Shown: positions 39,276 through 47,962 of the stretch, piece after piece
How the letters are laid out: each line of letters begins with the position of its first letter
Numbering within the stretch: the first letter of the stretch is position 1
Assembly: GCA_006503475.1 (NCBI GenBank)
Contig: RSEH01000049.1
Coordinates: 35,004 to 99,003 of the forward strand
Length of the DNA stretch: 64,000 nucleotides
From: Stentor roeselii
Lineage: Eukaryota; Ciliophora; Heterotrichea; Heterotrichida; Stentoridae
Direction of reading: 5' to 3'
Notes under the pieces: generated by a model
What the model saw: the letters and a program-made list of their open reading frames with translations, nothing else
What the model was told of the DNA's origin: nothing
The model's database searches: none
Made by a program: the position numbers and the translations under genes

Positions 39276-42200
39276 ATGATAAAATCGCTGAAGATCTCTG
39301 GAATCAGAAGTTTCAGTCCAAATCTCGAAGTCACTTTAAACTTCGATGAAAAGTTGACCTTGATCATCGGAGACAACGGCTCGGGCAAGTCAACGATCAT
39401 TGAAAGTCTCAAAGTCGCTGCCGCTGGACTCTTCCCGCCAGGGTCGGACAACGGCCGCTGCTTCATTCATGAGCCGCGATTGAATAGCAGGCCGAACATC
39501 ACAGGGTGCATTCAGTTGGTCTTTTTATCTTCAGACTTGAAAGAGTACAAAGTGACTCGAAGCTTCTTCATGAGCAGGAAAGATGACAGGCTTGAGTTGA
39601 AAAAGACGGAAAATCTCATCAGTTTCATTGATTCTGAAGGACGTGAAATTGAAAAAAGTGTTAAAGTCAATGAAATTGACTCACTTGTACCTGAATTACT
39701 TGCCTTGAGTCCTGCTATTTTACAATATGTCTGCTTTTGTCATCAGGATGATAGTCTTTGGCCTTTTGATGATAGCTCTACATTGAAAAAAGTATTTGAC
39801 CAGATCTTTAACACTGAACAATTCAGCAAAATGCAGGAAAATATGAAAAAGTTCATAAAAGATAAAAAAAATAAATTGAAGGAAAAAAAAGAACAGCTTT
39901 TGTGGCTTTTGAAACAAGTTAAAGATGACCAGGATACACTGGAAAGCTTAAAAAACTGCAGGATCGAAGTTGAAAACATCAGAGAACTTCTTCAGGAAAA
40001 TAAAGATTTACTTATCTTGAAAGATGCTGAACTTGTTCAGGAAAAATCGAAAGAAACTGGATTTTTTGAAATGTTGAAGAAAAAAGAAGAGGTCGACAAA
40101 TATCAGGAGTTTCTTTCTGAACTTGGAGAATGTCGACATATCGATGATTTTGAAGGCCTTATGAAAGAAGAGCAAGAAATCATTTCAAGGGTTTCTCAGT
40201 TGGAAGATAGAAAAAGTGCTTTGGAGAAAAATTTTAGTGAAGTTGAAGTTTTGGTTCGAGAAAAACAAGATGCCCGAGCAAAAGTACTTGCACAGATCGA
40301 GGTTATCAATGAGCAGAACGTGAAAGATCTGGAAATTCGCAGGGGTCTTGAAGAACTGCTCCGGAAAACTGAAAATTTCACCCTTGTCGCTGATGAGTAT
40401 AAAAAAGTAAAACAAAATCTAGCAGATAATAAGAATGAAATGAGCAGATTTCAAGGTAGTCTTAAAAACGAAATAATTCACAAAGAAAATGAAAAAGAAA
40501 GGATCCAAGCTGACATCGAATCAACCCTAAAGTCACTTGAAACCCTTCCAACTCCAGAAGAAATCCAAAAAGAACTAAATTTTTCTCATCAATACCTACA
40601 AAGTTCAGAAGAAATGATAGAAAACCACAACAAAACCATAAAAGCTCTAAAGCAAAACATCGATATCCAGGTGGAAAACTCTAAAATCTCTTCAGAAATC
40701 CAAGAAAACAACAAAATCCACCGTGAAAAGTCTTCAAAACTCTCAGAAATCACTTCATTTTTTCTAAAACTCTCTGAAGCAATTCCTAGTCTAAAGCACC
40801 TTCCTTTCATCGAATACGAGTCACAATTAAAACTTTACTCAAACACAATCGAATCAGAAAAAATTCAGCAGCTGACAACGAAAAACGAGCTCGAGTCTCT
40901 TATCCTCCAACAATTAAAAGAAATAGAAAACAACCAAAATCAAATAATTTTATTAAAAGAACAAGAAAGTTCTACTTTACGAGACTCTCTGCAAATGGCG
41001 AGTGACTTGAAGCTAAACTTTAACAACTTCTCAGAACTTGAAGACCTTGTCATGGTCGAAACTACGAAACTGAAAGACCTGCAAGATATTGAAACAGAAA
41101 CTCTTTTAGTAGCAACGAAAACCCTCATGAATCGATCAATTATTGCGAAAAAATGTGAAATCTGTGAGAATCTTGTGCAGGATAGTAAAATAACTGACCG
41201 ACTTGAAAAAATTGAAAAAAAATTGTTGAAGGTTAAAGATGTGAATGATAAAAGTTCTTTGAAAAAAGTGAAATTTCATGCTTTGATCGAACTTTTTAAT
41301 ATTCAAAAAGACTTGAAAACGAGAATTACTCGGTTAGAGGTGAGAAATTCTTCACTGTTGCAAGAAAACTTAAAACAAAAGAACCTTCTTGAATATCAAG
41401 TGGCTCAACTGACAGGTTTAGCTCAAAAAAGCACTGAAGTGGTTCAGTACCTTCAAAGTGTTTCGAGGTACTCTGAAGTTATTTCGAATTCACTGCAACT
41501 TTCATTAAATCTTAAACTTGCAGACTTGCGGACTTTAAGTTTTCCTGTCAAAGACACTCCTCATAAGTCGGCTAAAAAAGACCTGGACACCCTGAAACAA
41601 TCACTTGAAGACTGTGAGTCAGAAATCATGAACCTTATCATGCAGAAGCAGCAGTACCAGATTAGAAGCCAAGAACTTGAAGCGAAACAGGTTTTCATTC
41701 AACAAGAACGAGAGAGACTTTCGAAGATCTTGTCTTTTAATGAAAATAAGATGAGTGAATTAGAGAGTTATATTGAGGAACTTCATGCTGAGCTTCAAAT
41801 CGTTTTGGTTGAGTACCCAGGAAGGATAAATCGGTTAAAAGAGGAAAAAAACAGGTTAAAACATCTGATTTCTACTCAAAAGTCCTTCTCACTCCTTCAA
41901 AACCAACTAACTCACACTTCAGGTCTTCTCAATAAGTTACTCCAAGAAGAAAAAGAAACATCTTCCACCCTCTCCGAACTAAACAATCAAATAATCAATA
42001 TCCAGTACCTACAAGCTGAAAACAATACAAAAATCATTGAAAATCAAGGAAAACTTCAACAAATCAAATCAAATTTAAAATTCGAGCAAAACCTTCGAAT
42101 GGCTCAAGAAATGCAAAAAAAAGTAAAAATTTTAAATGAAGAGATTTCTTCACTCTTCTCAAAATTCTCATCTTTTTCCCAAGAAAAATTAGAAACTCTT

Positions 42201-42902
42201 GAAAATCTAATCCTTCAGCTGAAGGTCGAGAAAGGAAAACTCGAGCAAACCCTTTTACTTAAGTCTCAACAGCTACAGACCCTCGAATCAAAAAACCCAA
42301 AGTCAGAACTTTCAGCGATTTCCTTATCAGCAGAAGTAGAAAGTTTAGATCTAGGGCTAAACGAGTACAATTCAGTAATGAACGCTTTGGAAAGTTCGAT
42401 AATCGCTTACCACAAAGAGAAAATCAATGAAATTAACTCCATAATCGCCAAACTTTGGAGTGAAACTTACAAAGGTCGAGATATCGAAAAGATCTGCATA
42501 AACGCAGACATCGATAAAACTTCGAAAAGGTCTTCTTTCAGTTACCGCATCGCCTTTTGGGCCAAGGGGCAAGAAGTAGACATGCGAGGCAGGTGTTCTT
42601 CAGGCCAAAGAATGATGGCTTCTCTTGTGATTCGCATCGCTCTGGCCCAGGCCTTTTCTGGAAGTTTCACTCTAATCGCATTAGACGAACCAACTACAAA
42701 CATGGACGTGAGCAACTCAGAAGGCCTCGCCGAGTGCATTGCTCAGTTGTCAGCAAACAACGAACGCCTTCAAATCGTGATCATCACTCACGACATGGAC
42801 TTCATGAGAAAGATAATCAGGGAGTCACCTCGTGAAAGTTACTTGATGATCCAAAAGACCAGAGAGACTTCCAAGATCCTCCAAGTTAAATGTAATAAAT
42901 AG
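39276..42902 (+). CDS. RAD50: DNA repair ATPase RAD50
   Basis: 1208 aa, slightly shorter than animal RAD50 (about 1312). The N-terminal ABC half has Walker A GDNGSGKST (32-40) and the Q-loop region QYVCFCHQDDSLWPF. Two long coiled coils flank a zinc hook, Cys627-Glu-Ile-Cys630. The C-terminal half has the signature RCSSGQRMMASLVIRIALAQ and Walker B LIALDEPTTNMD. RAD50 with MRE11 forms the nuclear complex that tethers and processes double-strand breaks; in ciliates such factors are also relevant to meiosis and genome rearrangement. CTTTATAATC precedes the ATG. No introns are needed. Confidence 0.95.
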   Translation: MIKSLKISGIRSFSPNLEVTLNFDEKLTLIIGDNGSGKSTIIESLKVAAAGLFPPGSDNGRCFIHEPRLNSRPNITGCIQLVFLSSDLKEYKVTRSFFMSRKDDRLELKKTENLISFIDSEGREIEKSVKVNEIDSLVPELLALSPAILQYVCFCHQDDSLWPFDDSSTLKKVFDQIFNTEQFSKMQENMKKFIKDKKNKLKEKKEQLLWLLKQVKDDQDTLESLKNCRIEVENIRELLQENKDLLILKDAELVQEKSKETGFFEMLKKKEEVDKYQEFLSELGECRHIDDFEGLMKEEQEIISRVSQLEDRKSALEKNFSEVEVLVREKQDARAKVLAQIEVINEQNVKDLEIRRGLEELLRKTENFTLVADEYKKVKQNLADNKNEMSRFQGSLKNEIIHKENEKERIQADIESTLKSLETLPTPEEIQKELNFSHQYLQSSEEMIENHNKTIKALKQNIDIQVENSKISSEIQENNKIHREKSSKLSEITSFFLKLSEAIPSLKHLPFIEYESQLKLYSNTIESEKIQQLTTKNELESLILQQLKEIENNQNQIILLKEQESSTLRDSLQMASDLKLNFNNFSELEDLVMVETTKLKDLQDIETETLLVATKTLMNRSIIAKKCEICENLVQDSKITDRLEKIEKKLLKVKDVNDKSSLKKVKFHALIELFNIQKDLKTRITRLEVRNSSLLQENLKQKNLLEYQVAQLTGLAQKSTEVVQYLQSVSRYSEVISNSLQLSLNLKLADLRTLSFPVKDTPHKSAKKDLDTLKQSLEDCESEIMNLIMQKQQYQIRSQELEAKQVFIQQERERLSKILSFNENKMSELESYIEELHAELQIVLVEYPGRINRLKEEKNRLKHLISTQKSFSLLQNQLTHTSGLLNKLLQEEKETSSTLSELNNQIINIQYLQAENNTKIIENQGKLQQIKSNLKFEQNLRMAQEMQKKVKILNEEISSLFSKFSSFSQEKLETLENLILQLKVEKGKLEQTLLLKSQQLQTLESKNPKSELSAISLSAEVESLDLGLNEYNSVMNALESSIIAYHKEKINEINSIIAKLWSETYKGRDIEKICINADIDKTSKRSSFSYRIAFWAKGQEVDMRGRCSSGQRMMASLVIRIALAQAFSGSFTLIALDEPTTNMDVSNSEGLAECIAQLSANNERLQIVIITHDMDFMRKIIRESPRESYLMIQKTRETSKILQVKCNK

Positions 42903-42932
42903 ACTTGCCATTCATTAACTGACTTATAAACA

Positions 42933-44201
42933 ATGGAAGACTCAGAGGGCAGTCTCAAAGACATTTACAAGTCAGCAATTCAAGCAATGGAAAAAGAAGT
43001 GAGAAGACTTAGAACTTGCCATGAATTCCAGCTTCTGACAAAGAAACTGGAAACACGGCAAAAAAACCTGAAAGACCTTCAGAACCGAATCAATTCTTTT
43101 AGTTCTCAGAAAGTCAAACCTGTTTCTTTCAGTCCAAGAAGCTCTATTCGGAAAAATTCAAACAAATCTGAAAACGCTTCTTTTCTTGAGGATAGAATTT
43201 TAGACCTGCAGGAGAAAATCAGCTCGATTAAGACCAGAAAAAACAGACAAGAAGAAGTTCTTGAAAATAAAATGCAAGGACTCGGTCCAGGGCTTTATTT
43301 AACACTCACGAAATTACTTCAAGCGAAAAAAGTAAACTCGAGTCTCAAGGTCCAGCTTAAGATACTGGCTCAGGACCGAAAAAGACTAAACTTGACTTAT
43401 TCCAGAATCACTTGCGCCTTGATCAAAGAACAGACTTTCAATGAAAGACTTGAAAATATTGAAGGACTTGATAGAAAAATCAAGGAAAAAGAAATGAGTG
43501 TCAAAGTCACTCAGGCTATGATTGAACAGTTTCAAGCTAATATGGAAAAACCTGAACCCGGAGTAAAATCGATTTTTGAACAGATACAGGAAGTGCAAAA
43601 AGAAAGGCAAAAACTTGATCAGGAAAAAAAAGAAATAAAGGTTGATATTGAAATGACTTCACAGGAAATTGAGAAAAAGATTAGAAATCCTGAGAATATT
43701 TCTATTGTTGAAGCTAATTCTTATTGTCGAGCGGAAATTAAGAAGATTCAGGAAGAGTTGACTGAGAAGAGTAAAGTTTTAAAACAGCTTGAACATGAGA
43801 AATTGCTTTTGATGACAAGATATGCGGAAAGTGAAAAAAAAATAGCGAAACCTGCACCGAAGAAGAAGAGTCTTTCGAGTATTAATACCCATTCGAGCTT
43901 GCCTACTGATAGGAACTCTAGTAGGGCTTTTGGAAGTAAAACTCCTGCTGATTTTAGCTTGAGGCAAAGTTCGTATATTACGAATTTGCTGAGGGAAAAG
44001 GAGTGTACTGTTACAAAAGATCTGCTTAAAGTTCTTGAACCTTTTGCACCCGGTCAATCAATAACAGCAAAAATAATCGCATTCAACCGAAGCGAATGCA
44101 ACCTGAGCAGTCTAAGCAGCTGGAGTCGACTAAGCAACCGAACCGATCGAGGTTCTCATATGACAGAAAGAAACCAAAGAAGTCAATTGAGTTTTAGATA
44201 A
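42933..44201 (+). CDS. Coiled-coil protein, 422 aa
   Basis: Long coil segments lie at about 15-60, 85-110 and 130-310 (Glu, Lys, Gln, Leu heptads). They are followed by a Lys/Ser-rich linker and a tail rich in Ser, Arg and Leu with repeated Leu-Ser-x-Leu-Ser/Arg-Leu-Ser motifs. No family is recognised; a ciliary or cortical structural protein is a guess. It starts 30 bp after RAD50 with CTTATAAACA before the ATG, and its stop is 18 bp before the next coiled-coil gene. Confidence 0.72.
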   Translation: MEDSEGSLKDIYKSAIQAMEKEVRRLRTCHEFQLLTKKLETRQKNLKDLQNRINSFSSQKVKPVSFSPRSSIRKNSNKSENASFLEDRILDLQEKISSIKTRKNRQEEVLENKMQGLGPGLYLTLTKLLQAKKVNSSLKVQLKILAQDRKRLNLTYSRITCALIKEQTFNERLENIEGLDRKIKEKEMSVKVTQAMIEQFQANMEKPEPGVKSIFEQIQEVQKERQKLDQEKKEIKVDIEMTSQEIEKKIRNPENISIVEANSYCRAEIKKIQEELTEKSKVLKQLEHEKLLLMTRYAESEKKIAKPAPKKKSLSSINTHSSLPTDRNSSRAFGSKTPADFSLRQSSYITNLLREKECTVTKDLLKVLEPFAPGQSITAKIIAFNRSECNLSSLSSWSRLSNRTDRGSHMTERNQRSQLSFR

Positions 44202-44219
44202 TGTTCATATAATTAATCT

Positions 44220-45275
44220 ATGAACCCAGTCAAAACAGACGAGATAAAAAAAGACTCCCAAGAAAGTTTCCGCAAAAGAACTCGTCTCTATTCAAACGCG
44301 ACAAACTCCGAAAAAAACCTTCGAATTCAGGAACTGTTAGAGCAGATCCAAGAAGAAAAAAACAAACAAGCGTCTCTCGAGAACCGTCTAAGCGAGGTGC
44401 ACCATGAAATGGCCTTGAAAAGCATTGAAATGGAAGAAAGAATCATGAAACTAAAAGAAATCCTGAAGAAAACACGAAATAAATACAACCTCACCGCCGC
44501 TCCTATAAAAGAACTAGAAATCGTTGAAGATGCTCACAACAGACTTCAAGGCTCAGTCCGAGAAATTTTAAAAGAAGCGAGTGACTTAGCTGCAAGTAAA
44601 GAAAACGAAATTATTAAAAATTTCGATGAAAAACTTTCAAATATTTGTGCAGAACTTGAAGAAAAAAGAAAGAAAAAGAACTTGGAGATCACTTTAAATA
44701 AAGAAAAAGATGAAAAGTATAAAGTTGAAGCTGAAATGCTTAAAGCCTCTGCTTCGTATATAGAAAATAAAAACAGGACTTTAGAAGAACAGAATAAACA
44801 GCTAAGGGTTGAGTTTAGTATCAGAGAAAGTGAAACGGAAACCTTGAAAAAAAGACTTCAAGGGCTGAAACATGCTAGAAATTTAAGGAATGAGTCGCAA
44901 ACTCCTTATGTAAGGTTCAGGGCTGGAGTCAGTCAAGATTCTTCTGCCTCGAGAAGCACGTCTTCTGATGCCACTTCGCAAAGGTATGACTCAATTGTCA
45001 ATAAACTGAAACAGTTGATTGAAATTGAAAGGAATAACTTACGAGCTGCGAAAACAGCTTACACTGCTGAGATGGAGTATAAAACTGAAATTGAAAAACT
45101 ACTCAGAAGTTGTGTTGAAGATGTGAAGCAAGAGATTCTTAAGAAAAAAAGTATGTTTAAGAGAGGAGAAGCTCAAGATGAGAAAAAAGTCATTCTTGAT
45201 GAACTTTTAACTATTGAGGACTTGTTGAATAGGATTTACGACCGGGCATATCCCAAGAGTTTATTAAAAAGATAA
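44220..45275 (+). CDS. Coiled-coil protein, 351 aa
   Basis: Nearly the whole protein is helical coiled coil: about 30-95, 100-225 and 250-345, separated by a Ser/Arg/Thr-rich patch at about 225-250. No catalytic motif. It shows no obvious sequence homology to the two coiled-coil neighbours despite the shared style. CATATAATTAATCT precedes the ATG. Function unknown. Confidence 0.72.
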   Translation: MNPVKTDEIKKDSQESFRKRTRLYSNATNSEKNLRIQELLEQIQEEKNKQASLENRLSEVHHEMALKSIEMEERIMKLKEILKKTRNKYNLTAAPIKELEIVEDAHNRLQGSVREILKEASDLAASKENEIIKNFDEKLSNICAELEEKRKKKNLEITLNKEKDEKYKVEAEMLKASASYIENKNRTLEEQNKQLRVEFSIRESETETLKKRLQGLKHARNLRNESQTPYVRFRAGVSQDSSASRSTSSDATSQRYDSIVNKLKQLIEIERNNLRAAKTAYTAEMEYKTEIEKLLRSCVEDVKQEILKKKSMFKRGEAQDEKKVILDELLTIEDLLNRIYDRAYPKSLLKR

Positions 45276-45468
45276 GTTTTTTAATGTTTTTTCAGAAATT
45301 CAAAGCTTTCTCTCGATTAATTCTTGTAATCCATCTAAAAATAAATGAAAATCATGAATTTTAATTCAAGAACACATAAAACGACGAGAATTCATAAATA
45401 CTTCCTAAAAATCATTGAAAACATTAACCAGGTCTTCCAAATTCCCTTGAAATTTAAATTTCTAAATA

Positions 45469-46566
45469 ATGGGTTCACAGCTTTCATCTGGAAATCAAGA
45501 ACTAGTAAGTCTCACTTCACTTCTCAGGGCAAAATACGCTCAACACCTGGCCTTGAGGCACAACAACAACAACTTAGTAATCCGAAGCAACTACAACAAG
45601 ACGAATCCATCCCCAAAGACAGAACAAGAAGTGATTCACGTTTCCAAGATAATCGCTCGCAAAATAATCGAAATCCACAAAGTCAACGCGTCTTTAAGAC
45701 AGTTCAAAGCGCGAAACAACCTCAGAAGAAACTCGAAATTTTTAAATGTCCTTCATGTGGACCCCAGAGAATCTTTTCATCAATTCCATAAGTCTTTAGA
45801 AGACCCAGAGTCGTTAATTTCAGATGAAGTAAACAACGTTTCGAATTTAAATCAACATTTTCAGTCACTACTTTCTTATCTCAACTATTTAAAAGATAGG
45901 TGTGTTGAAAACTCAAGAATTATTGAAGATAATGCAAAAAAAGCTCTGACTCTTTCAAAGGCCAGAAATGAACTTACTGACTTGAAACATTATAAAAATT
46001 ATCTTCAGGCTTCGAAACAGTTCCTAGGAGATAAAAAAACTATTAAATTCAATGAAAGAAAAATTTTTGTTAGGTCAAATTCTATGAAATTCTCGAATAA
46101 ACTGTTTTTATTGAAAAAAAGCAGGGAAGTTGTGGAAGAATATGTGGAAAAAGTCAGGGTGTTAAAGGAAAGGACTGATTCTAAACTAGAAAATTTGATG
46201 AAAAAACATGAAAAAGTTGTTGGAAATATTAGGACTAGTCCTGGGGATTTAAGTCCTTCTTTTGATTTACAGAGAAAGTTAGCGGCTTTGGTGAAAAAAG
46301 AAGAATTTTTAAAGGAAAAGGTGATGTTTTGGAAAAGACAGAAAGGGTTGCTGGATACTTCTGAGTCCACCACTGGGGAGTACCTGAGCAAAGAAGAGTC
46401 GATTAAGAGAGATGCTGATAAAAGTGAAGATAGTTACAAGGCTTTCTCGAAAAAAAGAACTGATGACTTCGAATCTGAATGGGCGAAGTACAATATGAAG
46501 TACAACTCTTCTATGGAATTTTTCAATCAAATTACCTCAAAAAGGGATCAGGTAACTACAAAGTAA
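45469..46566 (+). CDS. Coiled-coil protein with possible N-myristoylation site, 365 aa
   Basis: MGSQLSSG fits an N-myristoylation start (Gly2, Ser at position 6). The first 110 residues are Asn/Ser/Arg-rich; about 130-300 form basic helical coils (KKSREVVEEYVEKVRVLKE), then a mixed acidic tail. An overlapping ORF at 45345-45791 in another frame has no coding character and I treat it as a shadow. CTAAATAATGG marks the start. No family recognised. Confidence 0.68.
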   Translation: MGSQLSSGNQELVSLTSLLRAKYAQHLALRHNNNNLVIRSNYNKTNPSPKTEQEVIHVSKIIARKIIEIHKVNASLRQFKARNNLRRNSKFLNVLHVDPRESFHQFHKSLEDPESLISDEVNNVSNLNQHFQSLLSYLNYLKDRCVENSRIIEDNAKKALTLSKARNELTDLKHYKNYLQASKQFLGDKKTIKFNERKIFVRSNSMKFSNKLFLLKKSREVVEEYVEKVRVLKERTDSKLENLMKKHEKVVGNIRTSPGDLSPSFDLQRKLAALVKKEEFLKEKVMFWKRQKGLLDTSESTTGEYLSKEESIKRDADKSEDSYKAFSKKRTDDFESEWAKYNMKYNSSMEFFNQITSKRDQVTTK

Positions 46567-46587
46567 TCAGGTAATGATTAAATACAT

Positions 46588-47451
46588 TCAAAATAAAATA
46601 TTTGGAATTTCTTTATACTTTCCTTCATTCCAAAGGCCTTGCTTTTCAGTTTTGTCTTTTAGGATTAATACTCCGAAGCCGTGTCTTTTATCGTTTTCGA
46701 AGTAGCCTGTGAATTTCAAATTGTTGAAGTAAAAAACACTTCCAAATCCGCTCTTTTTACCGTTTTTCCAGCAACCTGAGTACTTTTTTCCATTTTTCCA
46801 ATGATAAGTTCCAAGGCCATGTGCGAAACCATTAAAAAAAAATCCTTGGTAAGAATCGCCGTTATTATAAGTCAAAACGCCATAGCCATGTTTAACTCCA
46901 TCAGCGAAGTCCCCTATATAGCAATTTCCTTTAAAAATCTTTTCCACCCCTTTACCATGAGCAACTCCAGAAATCCAATTTCCATGAAACCCCTGAAAAT
47001 CATTAGTGACAACACTTCCAAACCCATGAGGTTTTCCATTCAAAAACAATCCAGAGAACAAATTTCCCGTACTTTCACAGTAATTTCCCAGTCCATGAAG
47101 TGTATTATTTTTCCAGTTCCCTTCATATTTGGAGCCATCAATCCAGTACTGAGTTCCTTTTCCCTGTCGGTTCCTGTCAACAACATCTCCGATGTACTTT
47201 TTCACAGGAGCATCAGTGACCTTCATGATAATTCGAGTTAAGAAAATGCTTTTCCTTTCCTCTTCCTGTGCTTCAGAGTGAGAATTCACGAAAGATATCT
47301 TCTTTCTAGAAGAATATCCTCTCCAAGTAGCCTGCAATTTAATGATCTTCGACAGGTTGAGTTTTTTCTTGCATTGATTTATTTCTTCGATGTCGTCTGA
47401 AGTGCTTTCAAGTCTTAAATCAGGCATTTCGCAGTAGCATGAATTTCCCAT
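46588..47451 (-). CDS. MORN-repeat protein with IQ motif, 287 aa
   Basis: The N-terminus MGNSCYC suggests myristoylation and palmitoylation. Residues about 35-50 (KIIKLQATWRGYSSRKK) form an IQ motif for calmodulin. From about 85 to 280 there are roughly eight MORN repeats of the form Y-x-G-x-W/F-x4-x-H-G-x-G (KYEGNWKNNTLHGLGNY, YSGCWKNGKKSGFGS). MORN proteins scaffold membranes to cortical or ciliary structures in protists. The layout lipid anchor-IQ-MORN suggests a calcium-sensitive membrane scaffold; this is inference. It is convergent with the 45469 gene (21 bp). Confidence 0.88.
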   Translation of the reverse strand: MGNSCYCEMPDLRLESTSDDIEEINQCKKKLNLSKIIKLQATWRGYSSRKKISFVNSHSEAQEEERKSIFLTRIIMKVTDAPVKKYIGDVVDRNRQGKGTQYWIDGSKYEGNWKNNTLHGLGNYCESTGNLFSGLFLNGKPHGFGSVVTNDFQGFHGNWISGVAHGKGVEKIFKGNCYIGDFADGVKHGYGVLTYNNGDSYQGFFFNGFAHGLGTYHWKNGKKYSGCWKNGKKSGFGSVFYFNNLKFTGYFENDKRHGFGVLILKDKTEKQGLWNEGKYKEIPNILF

Positions 47452-47516
47452 AGTTGAAAATATTCAAGATTAAGTTAACAGAAGATAATGATATTTTTAG
47501 TGAATTTATTGTTTAT

Positions 47517-47939
47517 TTAAACCGTGTTTATTTTTGTATTTCCTGATAACTTTTCTACTATTTCTTTGAGCAGGGATGATGAACAGATGTATGGACCGAT
47601 TCCTGGAATGTATTTGGACGAGGCATACAACTGCGGCAAGAAATCCCTAAACAAATAATAAATTCCAGCAACTTGAACCAAACCTCCCAACAATCCCCAT
47701 CCAAGCAAGAGCAAAAAGTATCCAAAAAAGAAGCAAGCCGATCCTTTGATCTTGGCAGGTTTGATGAAAAACAATCCCAAGGTGACAGTCCCAGCAGAAT
47801 AAGCAGCTCCAACTAAAAAGAAGGTGCTTCCCAGAAGTAAACAAGCACGGTCGAAGAAAAGAACGACTCCAAAAAGATAAAAAGCGATTCCAAGCAGCAT
47901 GAAAATCGATGCATAGCTCTTCTTGACAGCCAAGTACAT
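47517..47939 (-). CDS. GOT1: Got1/Golt1 family vesicle-transport membrane protein
   Basis: 140 aa, the size of yeast Got1 and human GOLT1B. It has four hydrophobic spans in two pairs with a short loop. Family marks are LLGIAFYLFGVVLFFDRACLLLG-like first hairpin (Gly-x-x-Phe-Phe-Asp-Arg/Lys-Ala-Leu-Leu), the KGSACFFFGYFLLLLGWGLLG second hairpin (Gly-Trp-Pro/Gly) and LFRDFLPQLY near the end. Got1 acts in ER-Golgi traffic through COPII vesicles. The N-terminus is standard. ATAATAAATATG marks the start, 23 bp from the stop of the upstream HEAT gene. Confidence 0.85.
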   Translation of the reverse strand: MYLAVKKSYASIFMLLGIAFYLFGVVLFFDRACLLLGSTFFLVGAAYSAGTVTLGLFFIKPAKIKGSACFFFGYFLLLLGWGLLGGLVQVAGIYYLFRDFLPQLYASSKYIPGIGPYICSSSLLKEIVEKLSGNTKINTV

Positions 47940-47962
47940 ATTTATTATTCAGAACCAACATT

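Noticed and set aside
45345-45791. ORF of 148 codons overlapping the 45469 gene
   Set aside because: It overlaps in another frame, has low-complexity Gln/Ser/Arg sequence and no domain; the 45469 frame is longer, coiled-coil and has its own start motif.
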